The notes under the pieces were generated by a model, which saw nothing but the letters and a program-made list of their open reading frames with translations, was not told the origin of the DNA and did no database searches. This document shows, in pieces, positions 8,292 to 16,836 of a stretch of 64,000 nucleotides of DNA. The translations under genes were made by a program, and so were the position numbers. Within the stretch, counting starts at the first letter, position 1; each line of letters begins with the position of its first letter. Origin of the DNA: Colidextribacter sp. OB.20 (lineage in GTDB: Bacteria > Bacillota > Clostridia > Oscillospirales > Oscillospiraceae); the NCBI RefSeq assembly GCF_009911595.1, contig NZ_QWKG01000005.1, positions 51,928 through 115,927 on the forward strand. The letters are read 5' to 3'.

Positions 8292-9608
8292 ATGAACCCC
8301 GCCGCGGAAGTATGGGAAAAAGTAAAGGCACTGATGGGGGCGGAGATGACCGCCACCACTCTGAACACCTGGTTTGACGACGCCGAGGCCGTCGCCCTGG
8401 AGGAGAGCCGCTTCGTGCTGTACAGCCCCACCAGGTTCAAGCGGGATATCATCGCCGCCCGCTATATCGTCCCGATTCAAAACGCCCTCCACGAGCTCTT
8501 CTCCGCCGATTTTCAGGTCACCGTTCTCACCGAGGGAGAGCGGGAGGGCTTTCAGGAGACGGCCAAACAGAAGGTATTCCTCCCCGGCACCGAGGATTAC
8601 ACCTTCGAGCGCTTTGTGGTGGGCTCTTCCAACAAGTTCGCCCACGCCGCCGCCCGCAAGGTGGCCGAAAACCCCGGAGAGAGCTATAACCCCCTGTTTA
8701 TCTTCGGCGAGTCCGGCCTGGGCAAGACCCATCTGCTCTATGCCATCGCCCACACCATCCACGCCAGCCACCCGGAGTATAAGGTCATCTACATCAAGGG
8801 GGACGCCTTCACCAACGAGCTGATCGCCGCCATCCGGGAGGGCCGGAACCAGGAGTTCCGGGAAAAATACCGGGGGGCCGACGTGTTCCTCATGGACGAC
8901 GTGCAGTTCATCGCCGGCCGGGACTCCACCCAGGAGGAGATGTTCCACACCTTTAATACCCTCTACGAGCTTAAAAAGCAGATTGTATTCACCTCCGACC
9001 GCCCCCCCAAGGAGATGCTCCGCCTGGAGGACCGGCTGAAAACCCGCTTTGAGTGGGGCCTGCTGGCCGACATCATCCCCCCCGACTATGAGACGAGGAT
9101 GGCCATCATCCGCAGCAAGTCCATCCGCATGGGGATGGAGCTGCCCGACTTCCTTATTCAGCTCATCGCCGAAAACATCACCGCCAACGTCCGGCAGATT
9201 GAGGGCACGGTAAACAAGATCATGGCCTATCAGGATCTGATTGGGGACACGGTGAACAAAAACACCGTCATCCGGGCGGTGAAGGACATCTTTAAGGAGA
9301 AATCGGATATCCTGCCCACCGCCGACGTAATTATCGACGAGGTGTGCAAGTTCTACAACCTGGAGCCCGACCTCCTCCGGGGCCAGGGCCGCTCCAAGGA
9401 TATCTCCATGGCCCGGCAGATCGCCATGTATCAGATCCGCCGCATGACCAACCTGTCCCTGAAGGAGATCGGCGCGGAGTTCGGCGGCCGGGACCACTCC
9501 ACCGTCCTCAACGCCCTGAACCGCATCGAGGGTCTGGTCAAAACCGACCCGGAGAAGGCGGAGATTATCAAGGATATCACCACCAATATCAACTCCCGGT
9601 ACGAATAA
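8292..9608 (+). CDS. dnaA: Chromosomal replication initiator DnaA
   Basis: Binds DnaA boxes and opens the origin. The 438-residue protein has domain I (EVWEKVKALMGAEMTATTLN), an AAA+ domain with Walker A GESGLGKTHLLYAI near 138 and Walker B VFLMDDVQFI. Domain IV carries the GGRDHSTVLNALN signature near 397. An in-frame GTG three codons upstream is disfavoured; GAGGAG at 8278-8283 is correctly spaced for the ATG at 8292. It is followed by the DnaA-box cluster and dnaN. Confidence 0.97.
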   Translation: MNPAAEVWEKVKALMGAEMTATTLNTWFDDAEAVALEESRFVLYSPTRFKRDIIAARYIVPIQNALHELFSADFQVTVLTEGEREGFQETAKQKVFLPGTEDYTFERFVVGSSNKFAHAAARKVAENPGESYNPLFIFGESGLGKTHLLYAIAHTIHASHPEYKVIYIKGDAFTNELIAAIREGRNQEFREKYRGADVFLMDDVQFIAGRDSTQEEMFHTFNTLYELKKQIVFTSDRPPKEMLRLEDRLKTRFEWGLLADIIPPDYETRMAIIRSKSIRMGMELPDFLIQLIAENITANVRQIEGTVNKIMAYQDLIGDTVNKNTVIRAVKDIFKEKSDILPTADVIIDEVCKFYNLEPDLLRGQGRSKDISMARQIAMYQIRRMTNLSLKEIGAEFGGRDHSTVLNALNRIEGLVKTDPEKAEIIKDITTNINSRYE

Positions 9609-9611
9609 GGC

Positions 9612-9680
9612 GCCCTCTCCCTACCGCCTCTGTCACTTCGCGACATCTCCCCCTGACAGGGGGAGTCGTCCGGGCAGGCA
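9612..9680. repeat. Degenerate family-2 repeat fragment after dnaA
   Basis: Contains CTCTGTCACTTCGCGACA and CTCCCCCTGACAGGGGGAG, resembling decayed pieces of the elements at 38900 and 40366. It also forms a hairpin that could end dnaA transcription. Confidence 0.45.
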
Positions 9681-9741
9681 TTCTTTTTCTCGAGAGAAAA
9701 AGAATCAAAAAGAGCTCTCCTGTTGTCCCATTATAATCTGA

Positions 9742-9879
9742 CTTTCCACAAAAAATTGTGAATTATCTGTGGATGAATGTGGAGAAAAAAAGCTGCTGTG
9801 GAAAGCCGCCCGTTTTTCACCACACCCCCTGTTGAGACTTTTTTCTTAGAGCCGCAGCGCTTTGCGGCATCTTTCCACA
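9742..9879. other. oriC: Probable oriC: DnaA-box cluster between dnaA and dnaN
   Basis: Five DnaA-box-like sites on both strands: CTTTCCACA (9742-9750), TGTGGATGA (9768-9776), TGTGGAGAA (9778-9786), TGTGGAAAG (9797-9805) and CTTTCCACA (9871-9879). Two match the consensus at 8 of 9 positions and three at 7 of 9. AT-rich stretches at 9725-9765 and 9900-9920 could be unwinding sites. The dnaA-dnaN gap is 353 bp and holds no gene. In Firmicutes this gap is a standard part of the origin. Confidence 0.75.
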
Positions 9880-9961
9880 AAATTTTTGCCTACGGACTAC
9901 TGTTACTAAAAAATATCCTCTCCTCCTATTGCGGAGAGAGAAAGAGACTGGAGGAACTGTT

Positions 9962-11068
9962 ATGAAATTCTCCTGCGAAAAGGCCCTGCTGTCCGCCGCC
10001 GTATCCGTCGCCTCCCGGGCGGTGGCCGCCAAGAGCTCCATCCCCGCCATGGAGGGTATCCTCATCGAGGCGGGAGAGTCCCTGCGCCTCACCGGCTACA
10101 ACCTGGAGACGGGTATCCAGGCCGCCGTCCCCGCCGAAATCGTGGAGGGGGGCTCCCTGGTGCTGTCCGCCCGGCTCTTTGGGGAAATCGTCCGCAAGAT
10201 GCCCGACGACGTGGTGGTATTCACCTCCCAGGGCTGTACAGTGAATGTGAGGTGCGGACTCAGCGAGTTCAACATTCTGGGCACCGACCCGGAGGAGTTC
10301 CCGGAGCTGCCCGCAGTGGACCAGCAGAACGCCCTGGTCATCGGCCAGCCGGTGCTGCGCTCCATGATCTCTCAGACTCTCTTTGCCGTCAGCGACAATG
10401 AGAGCCGGCCCGTCCACACGGGGTCTCTCTTTGAGGTTGACGGCTCCGGCCTCACTGTGGTCTCGGTGGACGGCTACCGTCTGGCCCTGCGCCATGAGGA
10501 GGTGGAGGACAAAAAGGGGGCGGATTCCTTCTCCTTTGTGGTGCCCGGCTCCGCCCTGGGCGAGGTGGAGAAGATCTGCTCCGGAGAGGAGAGCGTCACG
10601 GTAATTCAGGGGGCCCGGCACATCCTGTTCCAGACGGGGGACACCCTGCTGGTCTGCCGACGGCTGGAGGGGGACTTCCTGGCCTACAAAAACGCCATCC
10701 CCCGGAACAACACCGTCAAGGTGGAGGTGGAGGCCCGGGCTCTGCTCAGCTCCATCGACCGGGTGTCCCTGATTATCAGCGAAAAGCTCAAGTCCCCCCT
10801 GCGTTGCGTCTTTGGGGACGGGATGGTGGATATCACCACCAGGACCGCCATCGGCGACGCCGCTGACCAGTGTCCCATTTCCGGCGACGGCGGCGGGCTG
10901 GAGATCGGCTTCAATAACAAGTATCTGATGGATGCCCTCAAGGCCGCCCCCGCCGACAAGCTGCGCATGGAGTTCACCTCCGGGGTGGCCCCCTGCGTCA
11001 TCCTGCCCGCCGAGGGGGAGGAGAACTTCACATATATGGTCCTGCCCGTAAGATTGAAGGCGAACTGA
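9962..11068 (+). CDS. dnaN: DNA polymerase III beta sliding clamp
   Basis: Ring-shaped processivity clamp, 368 residues, the normal size for three DnaN repeats. It begins MKFSCEKALLSAAVSVASRA and ends TYMVLPVRLKAN, matching the conserved YxxMPMR-type C-terminus. The frame is open upstream, but the ATG at 9962 follows GGAGGAACTGTT. It is probably co-transcribed with the downstream SUKH-like gene, 12 bp away, and then rlbA-recF. Confidence 0.96.
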   Translation: MKFSCEKALLSAAVSVASRAVAAKSSIPAMEGILIEAGESLRLTGYNLETGIQAAVPAEIVEGGSLVLSARLFGEIVRKMPDDVVVFTSQGCTVNVRCGLSEFNILGTDPEEFPELPAVDQQNALVIGQPVLRSMISQTLFAVSDNESRPVHTGSLFEVDGSGLTVVSVDGYRLALRHEEVEDKKGADSFSFVVPGSALGEVEKICSGEESVTVIQGARHILFQTGDTLLVCRRLEGDFLAYKNAIPRNNTVKVEVEARALLSSIDRVSLIISEKLKSPLRCVFGDGMVDITTRTAIGDAADQCPISGDGGGLEIGFNNKYLMDALKAAPADKLRMEFTSGVAPCVILPAEGEENFTYMVLPVRLKAN

Positions 11069-11080
11069 TGGAGGTTTCAC

Positions 11081-11839
11081 GTGGAACAAGCAGAAAGGCA
11101 CCCTAACTGGATGAACTATCCCCCTCTGCTCCAGCTCTACCAGCAGGTCCGGGAGGCGGGAGTGGAGCTGGAGCCCGACCCGAAGTTTTTGGAGGACCCG
11201 AGACTTGGACGATATCAGGAGCACCGATTGAAAAATTTAGAGGTGCCACAAAGCATCAAAGATTTTCTGACGAAGGTAGGTCTGCCCGATCAATTTCGTC
11301 CTTTCCGCCTGCCCAGTGACGAGAGGAGCGGAAAGCATGTCTATCTTGGAACCCTGTTTTGGGTCAGCTGCCTGAGAAATGAGACAATCAATAAGAAAAA
11401 GTATCTGGTGATCGGAGAAAGTCGGGAATTTAGCCCGATTGTGTTCACCAGCGAGCGTGAAATGCCAGACGGGGCGAAGGAAAAAATTTGGAACTACTTC
11501 AAGGACGAACATGTCTCTTATGAGGTGGTGGAGCTGAAAACCGGGTCAGTGTGGACCTGGTATCACGACTCCTATGGTGACGAGCTGAGCTTTGTAAACA
11601 GCAGTCTGGAGCAATATCTGCTTTCTATGGCCTATTGGCAGAGCTTTTATCAGGATTTCTCAGAAAAAATTGAGAGCTATTTGAAGAAGAACAGGGATAA
11701 ACGGGAGTGGGAGTATGTGGAGCGAAACCGAAAAAAGCTTTACGCCCCTTTTCTGGAATGTATGAGGACGCTGGATCCGCCGGCTCTGCGCAAGCGGATG
11801 ACCATATGGAAGCGTTTGACTGACATCTCCCTGATTTGA
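11081..11839 (+). CDS. SUKH-4-like immunity-type protein
   Basis: This 252-residue protein is not a usual member of the dnaN-rlbA-recF operon. The middle and C-terminal parts resemble SUKH-4/SMI1-KNR4 proteins: [32 protein letters not shown], then [20 protein letters not shown]. That last stretch is the family-typical region. SUKH proteins commonly act as immunity factors to contact-dependent or polymorphic toxins. No toxin gene lies beside it. The 11230-11830 stretch is visibly richer in A and T than the flanking genes, suggesting transfer. The start is GTG after GGAGG. The family call is by recall of motifs, so it is moderate. Confidence 0.6.
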   Translation: MEQAERHPNWMNYPPLLQLYQQVREAGVELEPDPKFLEDPRLGRYQEHRLKNLEVPQSIKDFLTKVGLPDQFRPFRLPSDERSGKHVYLGTLFWVSCLRNETINKKKYLVIGESREFSPIVFTSEREMPDGAKEKIWNYFKDEHVSYEVVELKTGSVWTWYHDSYGDELSFVNSSLEQYLLSMAYWQSFYQDFSEKIESYLKKNRDKREWEYVERNRKKLYAPFLECMRTLDPPALRKRMTIWKRLTDISLI

Positions 11840-11849
11840 GGTTATCAAT

Positions 11850-12065
11850 ATGGACTCACACGAGATTAAAATACACACTGAATTTATCAAGCTCCAGGAC
11901 CTGCTCAAGTTCGCCGGGGCGGTGGAGACGGGCGGGGACGCCAAGCTGATTATCCAGGAGGGACGGGTGGCCGTCAACGGCGAGCCCTGCACTATGCGGG
12001 GGAAGAAGCTGCGGCCCGGAGATAGAGCGGTAATCGATAACGAGACGGAGCTTGTGGTTACGTGA
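11850..12065 (+). CDS. rlbA: S4-domain RNA-binding protein RlbA/YaaA
   Basis: Seventy-one residues forming one S4 RNA-binding domain: [31 protein letters not shown] and [10 protein letters not shown]. The same small gene sits between dnaN and recF in Bacillus. The stop TGA overlaps the GTG start of recF (GTGA), so the two are likely coupled. Its role is thought to be linked to ribosome binding or maturation; the sequence only shows the RNA-binding fold. Confidence 0.92.
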   Translation: MDSHEIKIHTEFIKLQDLLKFAGAVETGGDAKLIIQEGRVAVNGEPCTMRGKKLRPGDRAVIDNETELVVT

Positions 12066-13165
12066 TTGTCAAAAGTCTGGAGCTGGATTTTTTCCGGAAC
12101 TATGCCCATCTGGAGGCGGAATTTGACCCCAGAGTCAACCTGATCTATGGCGACAACGCCCAGGGCAAGACCAACCTGCTGGAGGCGGTGGCCTATCTCT
12201 CCGCTGCCCGGTCCCACCGGGCCCGGTATGACAGGGAGATGATTATGCTGGGGGTGGACTCCGCCTTTGTGAGGGGGGAAGTATTCAGCCGTGACCGGGA
12301 TTTTTCTCTGGAGGCCCGTCTCTTCCGGGGCCGGGGCCGGCAGCTGTATTCCAATGGAATACGCCTGAAGACGGCGGCGGAGCTGGCGGGAATTTTGAAT
12401 ACCGTCCTTTTCTGCCCCGAGGATTTGTCCCTTATTCGAGAGGGGGCGGCGGAGCGGCGGAGATTCCTGGATGGGGGCATCTGCCAGCTGCGGCCCCGAT
12501 ACGCCCAGGCTCTGGCAGAGTATAACCGGCTCTACGACCACAAGACCCGCATCCTCCGGGACTGGCCGGAGCGGCCCTCCCTGCTGGACACCCTGGACGA
12601 CTTCAATCTCCGTATGGCTCAGACCGGGGCCATTATAATTCACTACCGGGCCCATTTTGTGAAGCGCCTGCGGGAGCACGCCCCCGCCATCCACGCCGAC
12701 TTCTCCGGGGGCCGGGAGGGGCTGGAGCTGGGCTATGAGACGGTGTCCAACGTAGACGACCCCCAGGCCCAGCCCCGGGAGCTGCTTCCCCTCCTGCTGG
12801 AGCACCAGGAGAAGCACCGCCAGGCGGAGCTTGACAGCCGTCAGTGCCTGTCCGGCCCCCACAAGGATGACCTGGCTGTCACCATCGGCGGCCAGTCCGC
12901 CAAGACTTACGCCTCCCAGGGCCAGACCCGGACGGCGGCCCTGTCCCTCAAGCTGGCCCAGCGGGAGATTTTCCAGGAGGAGACCGGGGAGTGGCCCGTC
13001 CTGCTGCTGGACGACGTCCTCTCCGAGCTGGACCCCAGGCGGCAGGCCTTTGTCCTCAACCGCATCCGGGGGGGCCAGGTGTTCATCACCTGCTGCGAGG
13101 AGGAGAAGCTGGAGGGTCTGGAGGGCGGGAAGGCCTTTCATATCTGCGGCGGGAAGCTGATATAG
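12062..13165 (+). CDS. recF: DNA replication and repair protein RecF
   Basis: SMC-like ATPase that loads RecA at single-strand gaps. The 367-residue protein has Walker [15 protein letters not shown] near 30, the signature LSGPHKDDL and Walker [14 protein letters not shown], followed by FITCCEEE. The GTG start overlaps rlbA. A small membrane-protein gene and remB follow in the same direction. Confidence 0.96.
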   Translation: MIVKSLELDFFRNYAHLEAEFDPRVNLIYGDNAQGKTNLLEAVAYLSAARSHRARYDREMIMLGVDSAFVRGEVFSRDRDFSLEARLFRGRGRQLYSNGIRLKTAAELAGILNTVLFCPEDLSLIREGAAERRRFLDGGICQLRPRYAQALAEYNRLYDHKTRILRDWPERPSLLDTLDDFNLRMAQTGAIIIHYRAHFVKRLREHAPAIHADFSGGREGLELGYETVSNVDDPQAQPRELLPLLLEHQEKHRQAELDSRQCLSGPHKDDLAVTIGGQSAKTYASQGQTRTAALSLKLAQREIFQEETGEWPVLLLDDVLSELDPRRQAFVLNRIRGGQVFITCCEEEKLEGLEGGKAFHICGGKLI

Positions 13166-13174
13166 GAGGAAAAA

Positions 13175-13438
13175 ATGGCTGTTTTACTTCCCTTTGTTTT
13201 CATTCCCTTTTGCTTTCAGCTTTTCGCATTGGGCTGTATCAAAAACCGCTTTTTACGGTGGAGTCCCCTGATAATATTTGAGATGATTCTATTGATTGGA
13301 ATGGTAAATCACCGGCTGAATCCGCCCTCCTTTGACATTTTAGGCTGGGAAATATGGCTATGGCTGATTGGGAGTGTATTTTTAGGCTGTATACTGGCCT
13401 GGCTAGCTTATGTTTTGTATGAGAGAAAGAACAGGTAG
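13175..13438 (+). CDS. Small hypothetical membrane protein
   Basis: Eighty-seven residues with three hydrophobic segments (about 4-22, 30-46 and 58-80) and a basic C-terminus YERKNR. No family is recognised. GGAGG precedes the ATG. It is inserted between recF and remB, which are usually adjacent, and its AT content is higher than that of recF. Confidence 0.7.
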   Translation: MAVLLPFVFIPFCFQLFALGCIKNRFLRWSPLIIFEMILLIGMVNHRLNPPSFDILGWEIWLWLIGSVFLGCILAWLAYVLYERKNR

Positions 13439-13443
13439 CGCTT

Positions 13444-13710
13444 ATGTATCTGCATTTGGGACAATCGGTTGTGATTCCAGACCGGGATATTTTGGGTATA
13501 TTTGATTTGGACAACGCCAGCTGGGCCTATAAGACCCGGGAGCTGCTGGAGCGGGCGGAGGCGGAGGGTCGGGCCATCTGGCTCACCGACGACCTGCCCC
13601 GATCCTTCATCCTGGCGGACAGCCGCTGGGGAGAGCCTGTTGTGTACATCTCCCCCCTCTCCCCCGCCACCCTGGCCCACCGGGCGGAGCGGGGCGGATT
13701 GGCTCTGTAG
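13444..13710 (+). CDS. remB: RemB-like (DUF370) extracellular matrix regulator
   Basis: Eighty-eight residues starting MYLHLGQSVVIPDRDILGIF, the RemB/YaaB signature, with the central SWAYKTRELLERA. Bacillus has this gene between recF and gyrB as here. RemB relatives affect biofilm-matrix expression in Bacillus; a role here is inference only. The stop TAG (13708-13710) is formed by the start of the following palindromic repeat, so the C-terminus may have been altered by its insertion. Confidence 0.9.
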   Translation: MYLHLGQSVVIPDRDILGIFDLDNASWAYKTRELLERAEAEGRAIWLTDDLPRSFILADSRWGEPVVYISPLSPATLAHRAERGGLAL

Positions 13711-13781
13711 GGGGCGGCCTCTGTGCCGCCCCATCATCCTTGCGTCATAACAGCGGGGCAGCCTCTGCGCCGCCCCCTGCA
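13707..13781. repeat. Family-1 repeat after remB
   Basis: Two half-elements, GTAGGGGGCGGCCTCTGTGC and CGGGGCAGCCTCTGCGCC, run in the same direction rather than fully inverted. The first supplies the remB stop codon. Confidence 0.75.
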
Positions 13782-13819
13782 TGGTATATTATAATAGAGA
13801 ATAGAATGGAGGTTACATT

Positions 13820-14227
13820 ATGGAATCCATCGAATATCTGTGGAAAGACCGCAAGCGGCACCTGGGACTGCCTCTGTCCTTCACCAAATACCGTCTCAGC
13901 GAGGACCGGCTGTTCTGTGAGGTTGGCTTTCTAAACATCAAGTCTGACGAGGTGCTCCTCTATCGGGTGCGGGATCTCCAGCTGAACATCGGCCTGTGTC
14001 AGCGTATTTTCGGCGTAGGGACGGTCTGCGTAATTTCCTCTGACAAGAGCATTCCCCACCTGGAACTGAAGAACGTCAAGCACCCACGGGAGGTCAAGGA
14101 GCTGATCCACAGGCATGTGGAGGAGGCCAAGGACAAGCGGCGGATGCGGACCACCGAGCTTGTGGGCACCGAGAGCGGCGATGATTACCACGAAACCGCT
14201 GATCTGGACGACGAGGAATTGGATTAA
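13820..14227 (+). CDS. PH-domain-like hypothetical protein
   Basis: This 135-residue soluble protein begins WKDRKRHLGLPLSFTKYRLS. It continues with DEVLLYRVRDLQLNIGLCQR, FGVGTVCVISSD and LKNVKHPREVKELIHRHVEE. This strand pattern is that of bacterial PH (YdbT-type, bPH_2) domains. The last 25 residues are acidic (DLDDEELD). It lies just upstream of gyrB in the same direction. The function is unknown. Confidence 0.75.
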   Translation: MESIEYLWKDRKRHLGLPLSFTKYRLSEDRLFCEVGFLNIKSDEVLLYRVRDLQLNIGLCQRIFGVGTVCVISSDKSIPHLELKNVKHPREVKELIHRHVEEAKDKRRMRTTELVGTESGDDYHETADLDDEELD

Positions 14228-14306
14228 TATAGGCAGGAGCGGATATCATCCGCCCGCCGCAGAGCGAATTACAGCATATTTTCAGGCGGATGATATCTGC
14301 CCCTAT
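14228..14306. repeat. Family-1-type inverted repeat upstream of gyrB
   Basis: ATAGGCAGGAGCGGATATCA at the left pairs with GGATGATATCTGCCCCTAT at the right. It resembles the GGATAATATCCGCCCCTAC half at 26248. It ends 30 bp before the gyrB start and lies in its 5' leader. Confidence 0.7.
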
Positions 14307-14335
14307 CAGGATTTTACCATCGCGGAGGTTAAGCT

Positions 14336-16291
14336 ATGTCTGAAGAATTGAACCAGCTCAACGAGCTGAACACCACCCAGACCGACCACGAGTACAGCGG
14401 GTCGGAGATCCAGGTCCTGGAGGGTCTGGAGGCGGTGCGCAAGCGCCCTGGCATGTATATCGGCTCCACATCGGAATCCGGCCTGCACCACCTGGTGTAT
14501 GAGATTGTGGACAACTCCATTGATGAGGCCCTGGCCGGGCACTGTACGGACATTACCGTCACCATCAACCCGGGGAACACCGTCACCGTCACCGACAACG
14601 GACGGGGCATCCCAGTGGACATCCAGCCCCAGACGGGCAAGCCCGCCCTGGAGGTGGTTTTTACCATCCTCCACGCCGGCGGCAAGTTCGGCGGCGGCGG
14701 ATATAAGGTCTCCGGCGGCCTCCACGGGGTGGGCGCCTCGGTTGTCAACGCCCTGAGCGAGTGGCTGGAGGTCCAGGTCCACAAGAACGGGGAAATTTAT
14801 GAGATGAAATTTGCCCGGGGTAAGATTACCCAGGAGATGAAGGTGGTGGGCCGGACGGACCACACCGGCACCACCGTCACCTTCAAGCCCGATCCGGAGA
14901 TGTTCGACACCCTGGAGTACAGCTACGACACCCTCCATACCCGGATGCGGGAGGAGGCCTTCCTCAACGCCGGCCTGCGCATCCAGACGGTGGACCTGCG
15001 TCCCGGCCGGGAGCAGGAGGACGACATGTGCTATGAGGGGGGCATCCGGGAGTTTGTCACCTTCATCAACAAGAACAAGGACCCCCTCCATAATGACGTG
15101 ATCTACATGTCCGGAGCCCGGGAGGACTCCATGGCTGAGGTGGCCATGCAGTACAACGACGGCTATCAGGAGGTCATGGTCTCCTTTGCCAACAACGTCC
15201 ACACCCCCGAGGGCGGCATGCATGAGGAGGGCTTCCGCCGGGCGCTGACCAACGTCCTCAACGCCTACGGCCGGAAGATCAAGCTGCTGAAGGACGACGA
15301 GAAGGTCTCAGGGGACGACTGCCGGGAGGGCCTCACGGTGGTCATCTCGGTGAAGCTCACCGAGGCCCAGTTCGAGGGACAGACCAAGGCTAAGCTGGGC
15401 AACAGCGAGATGCGCACCCTGGTCAACTCCATTGTCTCGGAAAAGCTGGAGACCTATCTGGAGGAGAACCCCTCTGTAGGCCGGGCCATCCTGGATAAGG
15501 CCCTCATGGCAAACCGGGCCCGGGAAGCCGCCCGGAAGGCCCGGGAGTCCATCCGCCGCAAGACCGCCCTGGGCGGGGCAGCCATGCCCGACAAGCTGCG
15601 GGACTGCAACGAGGCAAATCCCGAGCTCACCGAGCTCTATATCGTCGAGGGCGACTCCGCCGGCGGCTCGGCCACCCAGGGCCGGGACAGCCGTTTCCAG
15701 GCCATTCTTCCCCTGTGGGGCAAGATGCTCAACGTGGAGAAGGCCCGGGCGGACAAGGTTTACGGCAACGACAAGCTCACCCCCGTGATTACCGCCCTGG
15801 GGGCCGGCATCGGAGACGACTTCGACCTGAACAGGCTGCGGTATCACAAGGTCATTATCATGGCCGATGCCGACGTGGACGGCGCCCATATCCGCACCCT
15901 GCTTTTAACATTTTTCTTCCGCTTTATGCGGCCCCTCATTGAAAACGGCTATGTCTACTCCGCCGTCCCTCCCCTGTTCAAGCTTACCCGGGGCAAGCAG
16001 ACCCGGCTGGCTTTCTCCGAGGAGGAGCGGGATAAGATTTCCGCCGAGATGCGGGGGGACAACCCGAACGCCAAAATCGACATCTCCCGCTTTAAGGGTC
16101 TGGGCGAGATGAACCCCCACGAGTTGTGGGAGACCACCATGGACCCGGAAAAGCGCACCTTGCGCCGCATCGAGCTGGACGATGCCGTCCGGGCGGACGA
16201 GACCTTCACCGTCCTCATGGGCGAGAAGGTGGAGCCCCGGAAGGAGTTCATCGAGCGTAACGCCAAGTATGCGGTGAATTTGGATTATTGA
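14336..16291 (+). CDS. gyrB: DNA gyrase subunit B
   Basis: ATPase subunit of gyrase, 651 residues. The GHKL ATPase part has [13 protein letters not shown] and TDNGRGIPV. The TOPRIM domain has [14 protein letters not shown] near 437, and [14 protein letters not shown] binds magnesium. It ends KYAVNLDY as expected. The ATG at 14336 follows GCGGAGG. It is separated from gyrA by a toxin-antitoxin pair. Confidence 0.97.
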   Translation: MSEELNQLNELNTTQTDHEYSGSEIQVLEGLEAVRKRPGMYIGSTSESGLHHLVYEIVDNSIDEALAGHCTDITVTINPGNTVTVTDNGRGIPVDIQPQTGKPALEVVFTILHAGGKFGGGGYKVSGGLHGVGASVVNALSEWLEVQVHKNGEIYEMKFARGKITQEMKVVGRTDHTGTTVTFKPDPEMFDTLEYSYDTLHTRMREEAFLNAGLRIQTVDLRPGREQEDDMCYEGGIREFVTFINKNKDPLHNDVIYMSGAREDSMAEVAMQYNDGYQEVMVSFANNVHTPEGGMHEEGFRRALTNVLNAYGRKIKLLKDDEKVSGDDCREGLTVVISVKLTEAQFEGQTKAKLGNSEMRTLVNSIVSEKLETYLEENPSVGRAILDKALMANRAREAARKARESIRRKTALGGAAMPDKLRDCNEANPELTELYIVEGDSAGGSATQGRDSRFQAILPLWGKMLNVEKARADKVYGNDKLTPVITALGAGIGDDFDLNRLRYHKVIIMADADVDGAHIRTLLLTFFFRFMRPLIENGYVYSAVPPLFKLTRGKQTRLAFSEEERDKISAEMRGDNPNAKIDISRFKGLGEMNPHELWETTMDPEKRTLRRIELDDAVRADETFTVLMGEKVEPRKEFIERNAKYAVNLDY

Positions 16292-16320
16292 TGCTTTGTT
16301 TTCGGAAAGGAGCGCCAGAA

Positions 16321-16530
16321 ATGAGTAATCGGGAATTTGCAAAGACCCTCATTGACCAGATACCGGAAAACCGCCTGTTCTATGTAATTTCCTATCTGCA
16401 GGGGGCGGCGGTCCCGGACGAAACCCCGAACGCCGAAACATTAGAGGCTTTCACGGAGTTGGACAACGGCGGGGGCCACCCATTCAACGGCACAACGGAG
16501 GAGCTTTTTGCCGAATTGATGGAGGAATGA
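16321..16530 (+). CDS. Antitoxin-like protein of a RelB/YafQ pair between gyrB and gyrA
   Basis: Sixty-nine residues starting MSNREFAKTLIDQIPENRLF. The C-terminal half is acidic (GTTEELFAELMEE), typical of antitoxins that neutralise a basic RelE-fold toxin. No clear DNA-binding motif is recognised at the N-terminus. The assignment rests mainly on the ATGA overlap with the downstream YafQ-like toxin. GAAAGGAG lies upstream of the ATG at 16321. Only 29 bp separate it from gyrB. Confidence 0.72.
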   Translation: MSNREFAKTLIDQIPENRLFYVISYLQGAAVPDETPNAETLEAFTELDNGGGHPFNGTTEELFAELMEE

Positions 16531-16805
16531 CAATGTTAAATGTCAGATACTCCACAAGATTCAAGAGAGACTTTAAGCTCTGTGTAAAGCGTCATTGGAA
16601 TATGGAATTGCTCCAGCAGGTAATTGACAGGCTGAAAATCCCGGACACGCTCCCGCAAAAAAATTTGGATCATAGTTTAAGCGGGAATCATTCCGGACAC
16701 CGGGAATGTCATGTAGCTCCGGATTGGCTGTTGATTTACAGGCAGGATGGAGAAGAATTGTTACTTTACCGCACAGGTACGCACGGTGATCTGTTTGGTA
16801 TATAA
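16527..16805 (+). CDS. YafQ-family mRNA interferase toxin between gyrB and gyrA
   Basis: RelE-superfamily ribosome-dependent endoribonuclease, 92 residues. It opens VRYSTRFKRDFKLCVKRHWN, the N-terminal basic helix. It has the YafQ catalytic region with RECHVAPDWLLIYR and ends YRTGTHGDLFGI, keeping the conserved His, Asp-Trp and C-terminal His-Phe positions. It overlaps the antitoxin stop by four bases and ends 31 bp before gyrA. It is probably transcribed through the gyrase operon. Catalytic residues look intact, so it should be active if expressed. Confidence 0.87.
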   Translation: MTMLNVRYSTRFKRDFKLCVKRHWNMELLQQVIDRLKIPDTLPQKNLDHSLSGNHSGHRECHVAPDWLLIYRQDGEELLLYRTGTHGDLFGI

Positions 16806-16836
16806 AACCCACCTCTAACAAGGAGGAACACAATAA

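Noticed and set aside
8274..9497. Minus-strand ORF of 407 codons opposite dnaA
   Set aside because: Antisense shadow of a highly conserved gene; no ribosome site or domain.
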